Shown in pieces: positions 22,970 to 35,127 of a DNA stretch of 64,000 bases. Position 1 is the first letter of the stretch, and each line of letters opens with the position of its first letter. The notes under the pieces were generated by a model. It was not told the origin of the DNA. It saw only the letters and a list, made by a program, of their open reading frames with translations, and did not search any database. Source of the DNA: Cephalotus follicularis (Eukaryota > Streptophyta > Magnoliopsida > Oxalidales > Cephalotaceae); the NCBI GenBank assembly GCA_001972305.1, contig BDDD01000084.1:426668-490667 (forward strand), in the 5' to 3' direction. The translations under genes and the position numbers were made by a program.

Positions 22970-25900
22970 TTAATCGTCGATTGACAGATGTGTCGTATTT
23001 GGCAATCTCCGACCACGCACAAATGAACTGAACAGATGCAAAGCTCTTGATGGCTGTGAGTAGGGTACCATATGAGCTGCACCTCTTACTGTGGCAAAAG
23101 TCAGCAAGTTTCCATACTCAATTGCCCAACCCCCAACCTAAACCAAAAAATAAATAAAGGACATGTAAAAACAAGAGGTTATGAATTGAGTTTGATATGG
23201 CACAAAAAGAAGCATTACTAAAACCAATGATTTGCAGAAGTACCTGGCCTTTGTGAAACCAACTTCCGTATGGTACTGTTACCTTGAACTCTAGATCATG
23301 AGCTAATTCACGAACAACAGTTCGAGAGCCTAGGAGTGGTACAACCGAATCTTCATCCCCACTACAATGGATTCAAGATAATAATCATGTTAGATTATAA
23401 AAATTCAGACTTCAAATCAAACGATGCTAAAATCTAGCATATCTTTATCCATCTTTTACCTTGCATAATACTGATATTACCTGAACACCCAAACTGGAAT
23501 TCGATTTTGGGTTATTTTCTTCAGCACAGGAACAATGTTGATGTTACCATCAGTCTCATTGTAATTGACAATACTGCCCAGAAAAAGGTGCAAAGGTGAG
23601 TTGCCATGTTGGCGACAAAACTAAAGCTTTATCAGAGTTGATTATTAGTTGTACCCTGCGCTCATGCATTTATTTAAGCATGGCTGACAACAGGAAGAGC
23701 AAACAACTTGAATAAAAACCTACCTGCTACACATAGACCATTCGTAAGGTAAATTAGTTCGATTTGCATGAAGAGCTTTCTGAACCTCCGGAAGGTTAAA
23801 ATAGAAAACTCTTTCATAACTCATACATACATCAACCCCAACACTCATTTTCGTAGCCTGCATATTCATAACATAAGAACAAGAAAACTAATTTATGACA
23901 ATTTTACTACAAAGATCAAACAACAAATTAGCATAAGGATCAGCGATGAACATGGGAGCAGGGAAAAATGAACATACCACTTTCCGCAACCGAAGTTCTT
24001 GCTCTACTATAGATGGATAACATACATCAAGGATCACATCATAATTGTTAATATAATCACCAACAATGCGATTTGCTTCTGATATGACATTGTTGCATGA
24101 ATGACTTACATTGTGAGGATTAGCAAAGGTATAATCATCAAAATCACAATTATTCATAATGGTGAGTCCAATTTCATCAGAAATCATCCCATGTGACCAA
24201 AAGAATTCATATGTTGCTGGAATATCCCGGTCAAGTCTGAGAAGTGGATTCCCAATCTAAAAAGAGGAATTCGACGGATAAAAAATGCTAAAGGAGAACA
24301 ACTATAAAATACCAAAAGATAAAGCTTCAAAAACACATTTCTAGTATTCCTTTTCTTGAGGAAATTAAAGTGCCAGGTTTTCTTACAGCGACTCCTTTAA
24401 TATTAAATTTGAAACCAGTTGACTGTGCATTGTGGTCCAGGAGAACATCTGCCAACTGTGGTATGTAATGCCCTGCATACATTTAAACAAAGAAGCACCG
24501 AAATTTCATTAATCAAAGAGGAAAAGATCAATATTAATGTTCTATTTCTCATCGAAAACTACATTCAATTTTTTTTTCTCCTTCAACAAAACACAATCAT
24601 TTTCGATGAACTTAATATTTAATAACATAATTATAGGAAACTTCTAATATATAAACTTATTCTCATACATTTTCCATTATCACATCAGTGTATAAAGTTG
24701 CAAAATAAAATAGATCACAATTATTTTCTCAACAACTATTATGGCACAGAATTGATGGTTTCACAACCTGCATAGCTTTCTCCGGTAAGGAACAGTTCTC
24801 TGGATTTGAATGATGGGAACTTCTCATACCAATTTAACATGAATGTGTGCATGTCCTTGGCTGCAGTATAAAGAGACGAGTCATACAGTTTAAAAGTGTG
24901 ATCCCATAATCATATCATAATGGGAACCGCACATCAAGTCAAATAAAATATGAAGAACATGGATGAAGCTATTTTCTTTACCAGTGGATGCATCCCCACA
25001 AGTATAATCCGAGGTTGTATTTGAGTATGACCATCCTACTCCAGCAGGAGACTCAACAAAGAGTAGATTTGATGCTACAAAACATAAAGAACAGAAATAA
25101 CCTTAATATGAAACACCAAAAATTTGTAATCAAGTAGCATGCTAATGGCAAATAAGCTATACCTTTGTTCCATGACATTCTATTTCTTCGAAGGCCTCGA
25201 CCATCGCCAGTGGGGTAAAATGGTCCCAACTCTGTAAAGGCACCTCCACCAATAGAGGAACAACCTGGGCCTGAACATCAAATGTTAACATTTGTTTGGT
25301 GCAAAGAAGCAAAAGATTCTTAACAGCATAAGAAAAAGTCCTGCCCATGAAATTGGTGTTGAAGTTCCATTTAAAGGTAAAATAGTTTCTGGCATACAAC
25401 TTAAGAGTGATTTGGAATTCATATGAAGAAATTAATTAAAGCAGGCTTCTTTTAATTTCTGAGGTCTAACAGCAGAAGATGGTGATCTTCAATTGCTTTG
25501 GTCCATGACAATGAGGGCTGATATGGATGGCATCATAATTTCCATATAAATGAAAACTCAAAATCTTGCTATTGGCAGCAGTGATAATGAGCAATTTGTT
25601 CCTAAGTAAATGGAAATGAAATAAGAACAGGACTCGGTTCAAATTTTGAAACCAAAGGGTTCCTCTGATAGTGACAGATTAAGGACAAAAATGTCAAATA
25701 GTAATAAATGCCCATTATCCTAATCCTACAGTTCATTAAGAAAAGGAGCAAAAAATGTAAAAATTCTGTTAACAGGACAAGAAGGATGGAAAAATAAAAA
25801 CAATAAGAGAATCTACAAAATGAATCTCTCATAGAAGAACAAAAGGAAGTACAAGACCAGCAGAAACTATAGCGTTTTACTTGAAGTTTGTTAAAAGAAA

Positions 25901-26337
25901 CGTAATAATAACAAAAAAAAAAGAAACGTATCTTATCAAGCAGACAAAACAGCCCACTTAACTTGCACTTCAGTGACAAGTATTAAAAAAGAAGCTGGGT
26001 TTTTTGTTTTTTTCATTTTAAAGAAAACAAAGCTCAAAAGCTAGGTAGATTGTCATATGCAACCACCATTGTAAATCGAAGAGAAGCAAAGAAACAAACC
26101 TCCGTTGAGCCAAAGAGTGAGAGGTTTCTTGTCAGAGTCCCCCTCAGCTTCAACAAAGTAGTAAAACAAGCTCCTGCCATGCTTGACATCCACATCAACA
26201 TAGCCACTATATTGCCTGAACCCAACCTCTGGTTGTCCAGGCAAGCTCACCACCAGATCCTCAAATGGGTAACCCTCCACATTACTCACAGCCAACGACA
26301 GAGCAATCAAGATCCCACCAAACCACCAACAACCCAT
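22970..26337 (-). CDS. Serine carboxypeptidase-like protein, class II (SCPL42-like)
   Basis: Ten exons on minus join in frame to 469 codons plus stop: 26337-26100, 25270-25163, 25074-24982, 24860-24768, 24472-24387, 24256-23978, 23857-23724, 23573-23481, 23361-23244, 23137-22970. All junctions are GT-AG. The start at 26337 gives a signal peptide ([20 protein letters not shown]); an upstream in-frame Met adds 19 residues before it. Family blocks are [38 protein letters not shown] and FLTGESYAG. The S10 triad is Ser175 (GESYAG), Asp379 (GDEDSVVP) and His436 (GAAHMVP). The family acts in the secretory route, vacuole or wall as carboxypeptidase or acyltransferase. Length and motifs match Arabidopsis SCPL42-type proteins. 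The substrate cannot be read from sequence. Confidence 0.93.
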
Positions 26338-27290
26338 CTCAAATGACCTCAATATCCTCACAAATAACCAACCCCGTTGTCCATTCACAAACAAATGTAC
26401 CTTGCAATAGTCTAAGAGATAGATATATAGTGTTTAACAAACCCAAAAGTGAAAAGAAAAATATTATTGTGAGGATAATAATACAATGATCTCTTAAACA
26501 AACAAAATTCTGTTACAAAAGACACGTGAATCCTTGGATAGCTTTATCAAAAGAATTAGGGTAGTTTATATATTTATATCTCAAGATCTGATTTAATAAA
26601 GTACTGGCTACTCCAATGTACATCAGGCAGTTGCAGGCTTCCAAGCTACTGCTGGTGGAGTAATTGGCTGATACCAAAGTGAGTAAATTACTCCATATAG
26701 TGATAGAAATACTTAAAGAGGTTGGTAAGTAGCATGCTTTTTTTCTTTTTTTTTAATGGTTATTATATAAGGAAATGCATCAAAAGACTCTAACTTTTAG
26801 CAGCACGAAAAGATCAGTTATTTGGTTTAATATTATCCTATCTAACATATTATATTTTTTTTTGGCATGTTTCAAAGTTTGATGAGATGATAACCCTCAC
26901 TGTCAATAAGTCAAATTTCTAGAAACATATCTTAATCTTATCTTTTTTTTAAAAAAAGGTTCCTTCTTTGGATTTAGATTCATTGGCTATAATCACCAAG
27001 TGAGTGTAATCCACTGCCCAATCTTCGGTGACCAAAAAAAATGGAAAATGTTCTTTTTGCACTTCTAACTATGGAAAGTCACGACAAGAAAAGCCGTTCT
27101 TTTTAGTTTTTATATTCTTTAAGAGTGTGCTCTGTCTATTTGGGGTAATCATTATTTATGACGCAGTCGTGGTCGTAATTTCAAATTTGGGCTCGTAGAA
27201 TATTCCCATTATTTACAGGAAGGATCCCAAAATTATTACTCACTTTTGGATGATTTTTACGGTGGATTTCCTTTCCAGGAGTTTCCAAGT
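26338..27290. other. Upstream and intergenic region of the carboxypeptidase gene
   Basis: This should contain the minus-strand promoter of the carboxypeptidase gene. No TATA box could be assigned with confidence. Further right are T-runs and A-runs (26945-26960, 26730-26755). No gene, tRNA or known repeat was recognised. Confidence 0.4.
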
Positions 27291-28150
27291 AAGTTTTTTT
27301 TGTTTTTTTAAAAAAAAATATGACTGTAATAACGTTACCTCACATATTTGATACATTATTGAAAACAAGTAATCGGTTTTTAGGTAATTAATTTGGTAAA
27401 CATGTAATTAGTATAATAAATTATAACGAAATAATGTAAAAATACCACAAAATTAGTAAAATTTGTAATGTCAGAATTTATAAACAATATAAATGTACTG
27501 TAAATACTATTACGATAAAGTGTAAACATAACTGTAAAGCTTAAATTGAAAACGTAAAGTTTGCAACAAAATAAAAAACACAATAATTTTGAAAAAGAGT
27601 ATAGTAAAACATGACAAAAACAATAATATTATAAACAACTCTATAATTTGACGAACAATAAAATTTTTAAAAAAACTCGTAAAAATAGTAACGATACCGT
27701 AAATTTCAATCAAAATGGTAAATAACAATAAAACTTGTAAGTCGTAATTAATATTGATTATTTTTCACCATACAAGTAAATAATAAAAAATACAATGAAA
27801 ATAATAAAGTACGTAAAAGATAATCATTTCAGTAGATAACAAATATTGTAGAGTTATTAAATATAAAGGTAAAGTTTAACGACAGTAACAGATATTGTAG
27901 AATTGGTAACAATTATAACGATGAAAACATATTTGATAAAACATAACAAAAGATGTAATAAATAATAATTTTGGTAAACAATAACAAAGGGTGCTGAAAT
28001 CTTAAAGTGAAACGTAATTGATAATGACGTTGTAAAATGATAACAATTATAGTAGAACTGTTAACATTTACGGTAAATGATAACGATTATAATAATTTTA
28101 AACATTGTTATTTCAATATAAATTTTTAAAACCGACCATTTTCTCTTCAA
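27291..28150. repeat. Very A-rich degenerate repeat region
   Basis: The plus strand is strongly A-biased and poor in C, made of shifting variants of gtaaacaataacaa, gtaacaattataacg and gtaataaataat. The spacing is irregular, so I call it a degenerate simple repeat rather than a clean satellite. Short frames on minus are by-products of this composition. Confidence 0.6.
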
Positions 28151-28239
28151 GTCACAAAACTTAAATTTTTTAATATAAAACTGTGGTTTTCATTGGTAAT
28201 GTTACAAAGCTCTAACTTTGTATTATTGTATATTTTTTT

Positions 28240-28560
28240 TTATCATTGAAGAAGTCATATTCTCTTGATTGGAAAGTGTTTATCAATTGGTTGAGAATTG
28301 GACATGTGTGCGGCATTGATGAAATTGACATCCCTTCTATCAATTAGCTGAGAATTAAACATGTAATAAGATACCAATTGATGAAATTGACATAATATAT
28401 GAAATTAAAGTTCTTTGTGTCAATAATTTGAGAATTAGACATAATACGTGACATTGATATATGAAATTATCATTCTTTATGCCAATAATTTGATAATTGA
28501 ATATAACAAGTGACAATGATTTTCAATTATTTAAAGTTTAAATGATATCTCCCGTGTCAA
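28240..28560. repeat. Degenerate ~65-85 bp tandem repeat
   Basis: About four units share the pattern tcaat(t)..ttgagaatt..acat followed by gtgacattgat/gatgaaattgacat. The units are diverged and of unequal length. Confidence 0.65.
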
Positions 28561-28622
28561 TTATGCTACACACATTTCATTGTCAAACAGTTTCATCTTA
28601 ACCATTGTGTTTGCAAGAATCG

Positions 28623-28770
28623 TTTCCCATAATTAATGGCCATTGTTCAACCTCATTTTCAGTGAGGAATTTGACAAAAGGATAAATGGAATCTAAAGAA
28701 TAATTTCCCATACTTAATGGCCAATTGTTCAACGTCATTTTCAGTGAGGTGTTTGACAAAATGGAAGAAC
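28623..28770. repeat. 83-bp tandem duplication
   Basis: tttcccata.ttaatggcca and tcattttcagtgagg occur twice, 83 bp apart (28623 and 28706), with several substitutions between copies. Confidence 0.8.
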
Positions 28771-29034
28771 TTGTACATGTGATCTCTTGTTGAACATCAT
28801 TATTCATGATGATATTACAAAACTACAGTTGACTACCTATTGCATAACAAAAAAAAAAAAAAAAAACTCTGCTCATAAACTATCAAGCCCAACAGACCTC
28901 CTAAAATATTAGAAAACCTTTGTATTTTTGAAAAAATTCAAAACTCTACTTGTGATCATACTACACCTACTGTGTGATCCTTCCTACATCCATATAGTTG
29001 CATAATTTCTCCAATGCCTTCGCAAATGCATACT

Positions 29035-29226
29035 CTATGATGTGGTTTGTGGTTTGCTCATTGAAAACATATCAATTAAATCTTTTTCTTTAACAAGATT
29101 CTTATTATGCCTCACTAGAAGCGCACACAACTTGTCATGATGCATTTGTGTATACCTCTGCAATACAAACAAATGAACATGATAATCACTAAGTGCACAC
29201 AACATGCTATATGGTATGTGAAACAA
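29035..29226 (-). other. Short open frame of unknown nature
   Basis: It is a 63-codon frame on minus with normal amino-acid composition (contains RYTQMHHDKLCALLVRHNK). It lies in low-complexity surroundings and has no recognisable family motif. It could be a captured gene fragment or chance. No function is proposed. Confidence 0.25.
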
Positions 29227-29544
29227 GGCAAAGCCACTGCCACAAAAGGATTATAAAAGCAATATCACACAATCCACAAAAATTAAGTCACATAATGATC
29301 ATACTAATTTATACACCATTAGTTTGTGACAATGAAATCCCTCTTTCCCAATATGTCACCAACCAACCATAAGCATAGAATGAATACATCTAAAAAGAGA
29401 AGCTAACAGGTAGGGAAGAAGGGACAAACCTCTCGTCTTGCATTGGAAAACCTAGGGAGGCGAAAAGAAAAAAGTGTGTACGTATCTCACAAAGTTGAAA
29501 AGTAACCACACACCCTGCAACCACTCTGTCATGTTACTCACCAC

Positions 29545-29828
29545 TAGGAATAGCAACGGGACGGGGTGGGGCAGATTTTGTCATCCCTGCCCCCGTTTCG
29601 CCAATTGGAACTTCCCCTCAACCCCACCCTCAATCTCGCCCCGTCAACGGGGATCAAAACATCCATGCCCCACAGGGGTAATATCTTCTATGTATTTGCC
29701 TCAACCGTCCAGCTTCATAGATATTTACAAAAACTTGTTAATATGGTGATTTGAGCTCAAGGCCTCATACATCTAACTAACATATACAATCACCAAGCTA
29801 GTATATATATATATATATATATATATAT
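29545..29828 (-). repeat. GC-rich SINE-like repeat, copy A, with TA microsatellite
   Basis: A GC-rich block (gggacggggtggggcag and related words) is followed by ttgttaatatggtgattt and a tail ending in a TA run (29803-29828). The same arrangement occurs reversed at 36373-36712. Read on minus, the tail contains a stretch resembling a tRNA-type B box (ccttgagctcaaatcacc), which suggests a tRNA-derived SINE. That class call is inference. Confidence 0.5.
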
Positions 29829-29929
29829 TGTAATGACCGGAAATTTTATTAAAGTTATTGCTTATGGAAATATGGTTGCTATAAGTGCTGTGTTGTCTGT
29901 TGTGGAGTATGTTTTGGTGTCAGGTATTG

Positions 29930-30260
29930 TTGCAAGCGTCGACTGTCTAAATTAAAGCGTCGACGGTTAGTCTTCAGTGTGGAATGAATACATCAAGTGT
30001 CGACTGATTCCTGGACACCAAACTTATTAGCTTAAGCACTGAGGGTTTGTTAAAGCGACGATGCTTATGCGGTAAACTGACGACGCTTATTTCTTTTCCT
30101 TCGACGGTTTAAGCCTTATTTCTTTGTTAAGCGTGTTCAACCGACGACTCTTAGTGGTAAGCGGCAACGCTTTAAGGTTAAAGCGTTGACACTTAACGCT
30201 TAACCTTCGACGCTTTAGGTAAAAGCCTTGTAAGCGACGACGTTTAAACTAGTTTTTGTC
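29930..30260 (+). repeat. Array of aagcgtcgacg-type words upstream of an LTR TATA box
   Basis: About fifteen degenerate words such as aaagcgtcgacggtt, cgacgacgctt and gcgttgacactt alternate in both orientations. The array lies about 210-540 bp upstream of the likely TATA box of this LTR. Confidence 0.75.
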
Positions 30261-30469
30261 GCCTTGTAAATTACTAATAATAATTATGGACAGATGTCAA
30301 GCAACGAATGGTAGAGTTAAGATATTTTACCTGACTGTTATTATTCTAAGATAAAAAAATGACAAGTGCCGTTAATTTGGTGGAAGAGAAATTAATCACG
30401 TGTGCGGCATAAACGTAGGCGGCTTGACGTGGTGACTGACGAGAGTAAAGAAGTCTGCTTTAACTCCCC

Positions 30470-30478
30470 TATAAATAC
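30470..30478 (+). promoter_or_regulatory. Probable TATA box of solo LTR G1
   Basis: ctataaata follows a C-rich stretch (aactccc). About 45 bp further on begins a leader rich in gagag. This matches the usual layout of plant LTR promoters. Confidence 0.6.
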
Positions 30479-31749
30479 GTGGGTAAGTAAAACATCTGAA
30501 AGCAGTTAATCTTCTGCTGAATTTACTGAGAGAAGTTTTAGTGGAGAGTGTAGAGAAGGAGAGTTCTGCTGAGATTAGTGTAGAGGAGGAGAGAAGGAGA
30601 TTAAAGCAATGTAAGGATTTCTACTCACTTTTCCAAAGTATATTATTAGTAAGGAAAATTCTATTTTTTTTTATGCCAAAGTATTTTCTGTTATTTCTGG
30701 AAATTATGCAGTAGATTATTTTAATCATAACTTTCTCGTTTCTTGATGAAAATTCAAATGGTTGACTAATCTGAAAATTTTAATATATCTTCTACAATTG
30801 TTATGTTTCATGTATTCTAAATTTCTGCCGATTTTTGATAAAATTATATGTTTAAAATTACTGCTCATATTCTGTTGTTATGAAAAGTATGATTTTATCA
30901 TTCTGAAATTGTTGAAATGTCTACTATAATTTTATTGTTCTTTATGTTGCGATATGTAAATTCAGTTTTACAAATATTGTACGAATTCATTTTTATGGAT
31001 ACCGTGAGTTGATTACTCGAAATATTAAGAAATGATTTTATGAGAAAAGATAATAAGCTGAGATGAACAACTCTTGTATTGCGATCCAAGGGAGATTAAT
31101 CCGAGATGGATTGAATGAGCGGAGAGTGCTCACGGATATGCATGTGATGTAAGGATAGTAATCGGGGAGTGCACAATGCCCTGGTGAAGCAAAAGTTTCA
31201 ATTGGGTTATTTAAGTTTATACATCCCCTCAGTTATTTATGAAATGTTCTGTTTCATGAGATATGAACAAAAAAGAATGAATGTGATGAAATGTTTATTT
31301 TGAAAACCTTACTGTGCTATTTAAGCTCATTCCTTTCAATGTTTTCTTTTTTTAAATAAAATCTTCCAGGAAATGGATGAACGGAGAGATTTCGAGCTTT
31401 AGAGGGAGCTCATAAATGAAGCTTTTGAAAAGGAATTATGATATACATTAATGTTTGTATAAATCATTTTTGATGTAATAAGTTAATGTTTTCCGCTGTG
31501 AAATGTATCATGATAATGTTTTATAAATACATTGACTATGATCGTTATAGTTTATGATGTTTTCAAAGAAACTATGATGTTTTTGAAATTTAGTTTTGAA
31601 ATGTTGTAAGTTACATTTGAAATTATGAGAAGCTTGATGAATATTAGCATTTAGTAAGACTATTAAAGGATTAATGGTTTCACCCCCATGTAACGCACTG
31701 AATCTTCGTAGCTCACTTTGAGCATAAAGTGAATTCGGATCGGGAGCGT

Positions 31750-31753
<4 letters not shown>

Positions 31754-31794
<41 letters not shown>

Positions 31795-31799
31795 TATAC
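31754..31799. repeat. (TA)n(GT)n microsatellite between two solo LTRs
   Basis: A TA run is followed by about 26 bp of GT repeats. It ends with tatac, the target copy of the next LTR. Confidence 0.9.
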
Positions 31800-34340
31800 T
31801 GTGACGACCCGAATTCCCTTTTGTACTGTTCATGCATACATCGTACCGTATTGTAACGTATTGAACCGTACTGAACTGTATTGAATTGAGGTATTCTTAT
31901 ACCTATTGATATTGTATTGATTATATGCATGTATAGTCGGGATTCTGGGCCGAGTTTCGGAGAGTTGATCGAATCAACTATTTAAGTCAATTCTTCTCTC
32001 TTTTCTCTCATTATTCTCATTCCTCTTCTCTCTCTCTATCTTCTCCTTCTCTCTCTCTAGTTGGAGCCTCCATCTTCCTCCCTTGCAGCCGGAATTGCAT
32101 CTCCATCGACAAGGACAGTGATTACAAGTAGTGGCTTACCGATTGAACAAGAAAGCAACGGATTTTTGGGCAATTTCAGCCGATTGATCGATCGTTAGCT
32201 CAACTTTTGAAGCTTCAGTGAAAGGTAGGACTTCTTTACTGAATTGCCTATTTCTTTATTGATTGATTGACTGAATTGAATGATTGATTGAATGATTGAA
32301 CCCAATGGATCTAGGAAGATTGAAATGTTAAATTGAAGGTTGTAACTAGTTTTACTAACCTTAAAGACTGATTTTTAACCCTTGGTTTCTTAAAGAATGG
32401 ATTTGATTGGGTTTTGGCTTGAAAATTGCTGGTTTTCTGTAGAAAAATCGGCCATTCTTAGCAAAGGCGTCGATCCCTTTGCCCATAGGCATCGATGTCT
32501 TTCGCTTTGGGATGCAGCCTCCTTGCTTTCGCAGCAAAGACATCGACGTCTTTGAAAGGCGTCGACGTCTTTTTCTTGAGATGCCTTTCCTCAGAAAAGG
32601 CATCGACGCGAGACATCGATGCGCATCTCCAGGCCATTTTCATTGAAACACGTCGACGTCTTTGTCCAAGGACATCGACGTCTTTGGCCAAATTGAGAAA
32701 GACATCGACGTCTTTGAAAGACATCGACGTCTTTCTACCGTTTTTAAAGACATGCCTTGATACGCATCGACGACTTTGGCCAAGGACATCGACGCCTTTC
32801 AGGATGAGTGGAGTTTTTAACTGTTAAAGCTGGTTTTTCAACCCTTTTAACATTGCCTCTTGACCGGAACCTCACTTGAGGTATTCAAGCGTTTTAAAAC
32901 ACAATTTTCAATGGTTTTCAAAGATCGAAATGATAGATTGATAGAGTGACAGCTTGAGCCATATGTGACGACTCAGTGACTCTCATTGACTAAATAGATG
33001 TTCATTCCTATTCCGTCAATTTGATTGTCACCGCCTAGCGGCTATTGATTGATTGATTGATTGATTGTTTGAGTCATAGGTGTTGTTGTGAGTCTAAGTC
33101 GGTAAAATGGATGCACGTTCCCATCCCTCCATTAGGCACCACCACTTATTGACTTTGCTTCGACGTTGTATTGATACATTGATCGATTGCTTGAGTCACG
33201 AGTGTTGTTGTGAGCCTAAGTCGGTACGATGGACGCACGTTCCCATTTCTCCATTGGACACCACCACTTATTGACTTTATTTAACATTGTATTGACTTGA
33301 TTGTATTGTATGGATCCTATAGAGCGACCTTATGATTCGTGTCGGCAGGTTAGGTTGTTGATTTTGTCCACCTATTCCGTCGATGTTTCATTCATTGTAT
33401 TGTATTGACCCGCTGATGAGCGGTACCAATTGATTGTCGATTGATGCTCCCTTGAGGCCGTAGCTCCCTAACGGTATCAGTAGCTCCCTCGGTTGTAGCT
33501 CATCGAGACTGTATTGACCCAGCCATAGGCTGGAAGATCTATGAGTCCCATACCTGATCAATCTGAGAACCGTAGATAGATCTCCCACCCTTTTTGAAGG
33601 ACTACGTTCCGTGGGATTGATCACCGCTAACCGATTGACATTGTATTGACCCAGTCGCATACTCTATAGGATATTGATTGATTGATTGGGTATTTCATAC
33701 ACCACCATTGAGTGTCTGCCATTGATTGATTGTTATAGATCCTGTCGGTATGCTCTGTTATGGGCCACTGTCATACGGGTAGTCTGATCGCCAATTGTAC
33801 ATGTGCATTTGCCATGTCATGCATTGATATTGTACACTGCACCTTGATATTGTATAGATTGTCACCGATATTGCACATTGTACATGCATACATACTTCAT
33901 GGGGTTTCTGCTTAGCCAGTGTGGCTAACCCCATCCTTCGGGGTGGGGCTGTGTTGTACCTTTGTGTGCGGCATAGGTAGGACAACAGGTAGCAGTGGAC
34001 AGAAGGACTGAAGACCGGATTGACTACACGATTGCTTGAGCACCGCAGAGCTGATTGACATATTGTAGTGAAAGATGGAAATGTATTGTATTGAAATGCT
34101 ATATATTGAAGGATTGATAACGTATTGTAAAAGACTAGCATTGTACAGGATTTGTATTGTATAAGATTGATGCTGCATTGCATTATATTGATGGATCATT
34201 GTATTTTATCTTCCGCAACTGATATGTATTGCAAAGTTTTAAAGTTTTCCGCATTTTTATATTGCTAGTCCCGACCATTGTATTGTGTTTTGGAGTGAGA
34301 GTAATGCCACGTGTCCGCCCTGCGGGCGCGGGGTGTTACA
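31800..34340 (+). mobile_element. Solo LTR, gypsy (chromovirus-like) family G2
   Basis: It begins TGTGACGACCC and ends GGGGTGTTACA, with a 5-bp target duplication tatac (31795-31799, 34341-34345). It is 2541 bp and clearly the same family as the two LTRs of the element at 51827-61293 (shared TATA palindrome, ggatcctatagagcgacc, the UUCG hairpin near 33935). It is a solo LTR. Confidence 0.93.
32455..32805 (+). repeat. Array of gacatcgacgtctttg-type words in LTR G2
   Basis: More than a dozen words of the form rrcatcgacgtcttt or ggcgtcgacgtctt lie about 475-830 bp downstream of the TATA-like site, so in the transcribed part of the LTR. Confidence 0.8.
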
Positions 34341-34345
34341 TATAC

Positions 34346-34875
34346 ACATTCATACAAACATAAATACATATTACAAGAATAATATTTTTATTTATTTGAA
34401 AATTGGTGTTCATGATTTATATAATTAAACCATCAAATCAAATTATTGAAATGTTAGATTTACAAAATATTAATCTTATGTATGATAATTAAGGGTGACA
34501 CGATACTTAAGTTATATGTCATATCAAATGTAATCAAATACTTTCTTATCTTGTTAGATTGAACATATATTCATAGTCACTTTCTTCTTAACTAAAAAAT
34601 ATATACTAACTCTTTTTTATTTCTGAGTATTGTTGATTGAATACAATCACTATTTACTAATTGATTTTGATAAATATTCTCAATTTCGTAAGTTATATTC
34701 ACTTTCCCGTTTTCTTTTAACATTTCAATTAGAAATTTCTCATATTCAAAATTATATTACAAGAAAGTTATTGAATATAGACATCAGACATGTGCCAAAA
34801 ATAATGATAGCTGTGACATGAGACCATGAAAGTTATGTTTATGAATATATTCAACATTATATCAATTAATCACTA
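34346..34875. other. AT-rich spacer
   Basis: About 530 bp of AT-rich DNA separate solo LTR G2 from the next duplicated segment. No gene was recognised. Confidence 0.5.
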
Positions 34876-34980
34876 AGACTTCTCACAGCATAATTATATT
34901 ATTATTATATCTATCTAATGTTTCTTGTAATATGTATTTTTGTATGTATGTATGTATAAATATAATATATGTATGTATGT
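34876..34980. repeat. Left copy of a ~105-bp direct repeat
   Basis: It contains cataattatattattatta, tctatctaatgtttcttg and ataaatataatatatgtatg. The same segment, with small differences, follows the LTR-like insertion at 36243-36340. Confidence 0.85.
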
Positions 34981-35127
34981 TGTTGGCCTTTGCCACCCCG
35001 ATTAATTGCATTACACATGTTATTTTGATGATTAACAAACGTAGATTACTTGTATGCATAATTCTTTAAGTTATAACTGCATTTACTCACTTGATTCTTT
35101 GTCCAAAGTTGTGCCAAGAATGTTTAT

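Larger units (their letters stand above)
29829..31753 (+). mobile_element. Solo LTR, gypsy-type family G1
   Basis: It begins TGTAATGACCGG and ends at a decayed form of the family's end (gcgttata where the sister at 43684 has gcgctaca). tatat lies on both sides (29824-29828, 31754-31758), but the surrounding TA repeat weakens that as proof. It is homologous to 41036-43684, most clearly at catgtgatgtaaggatag (about 31139). No internal region or second LTR is adjacent, so it is a solo LTR left by recombination. Confidence 0.85.

Noticed and set aside
31508..31930. 140-codon minus-strand frame over two LTR edges
   Set aside because: It crosses the microsatellite and two unrelated LTRs, so it cannot be an evolved gene.
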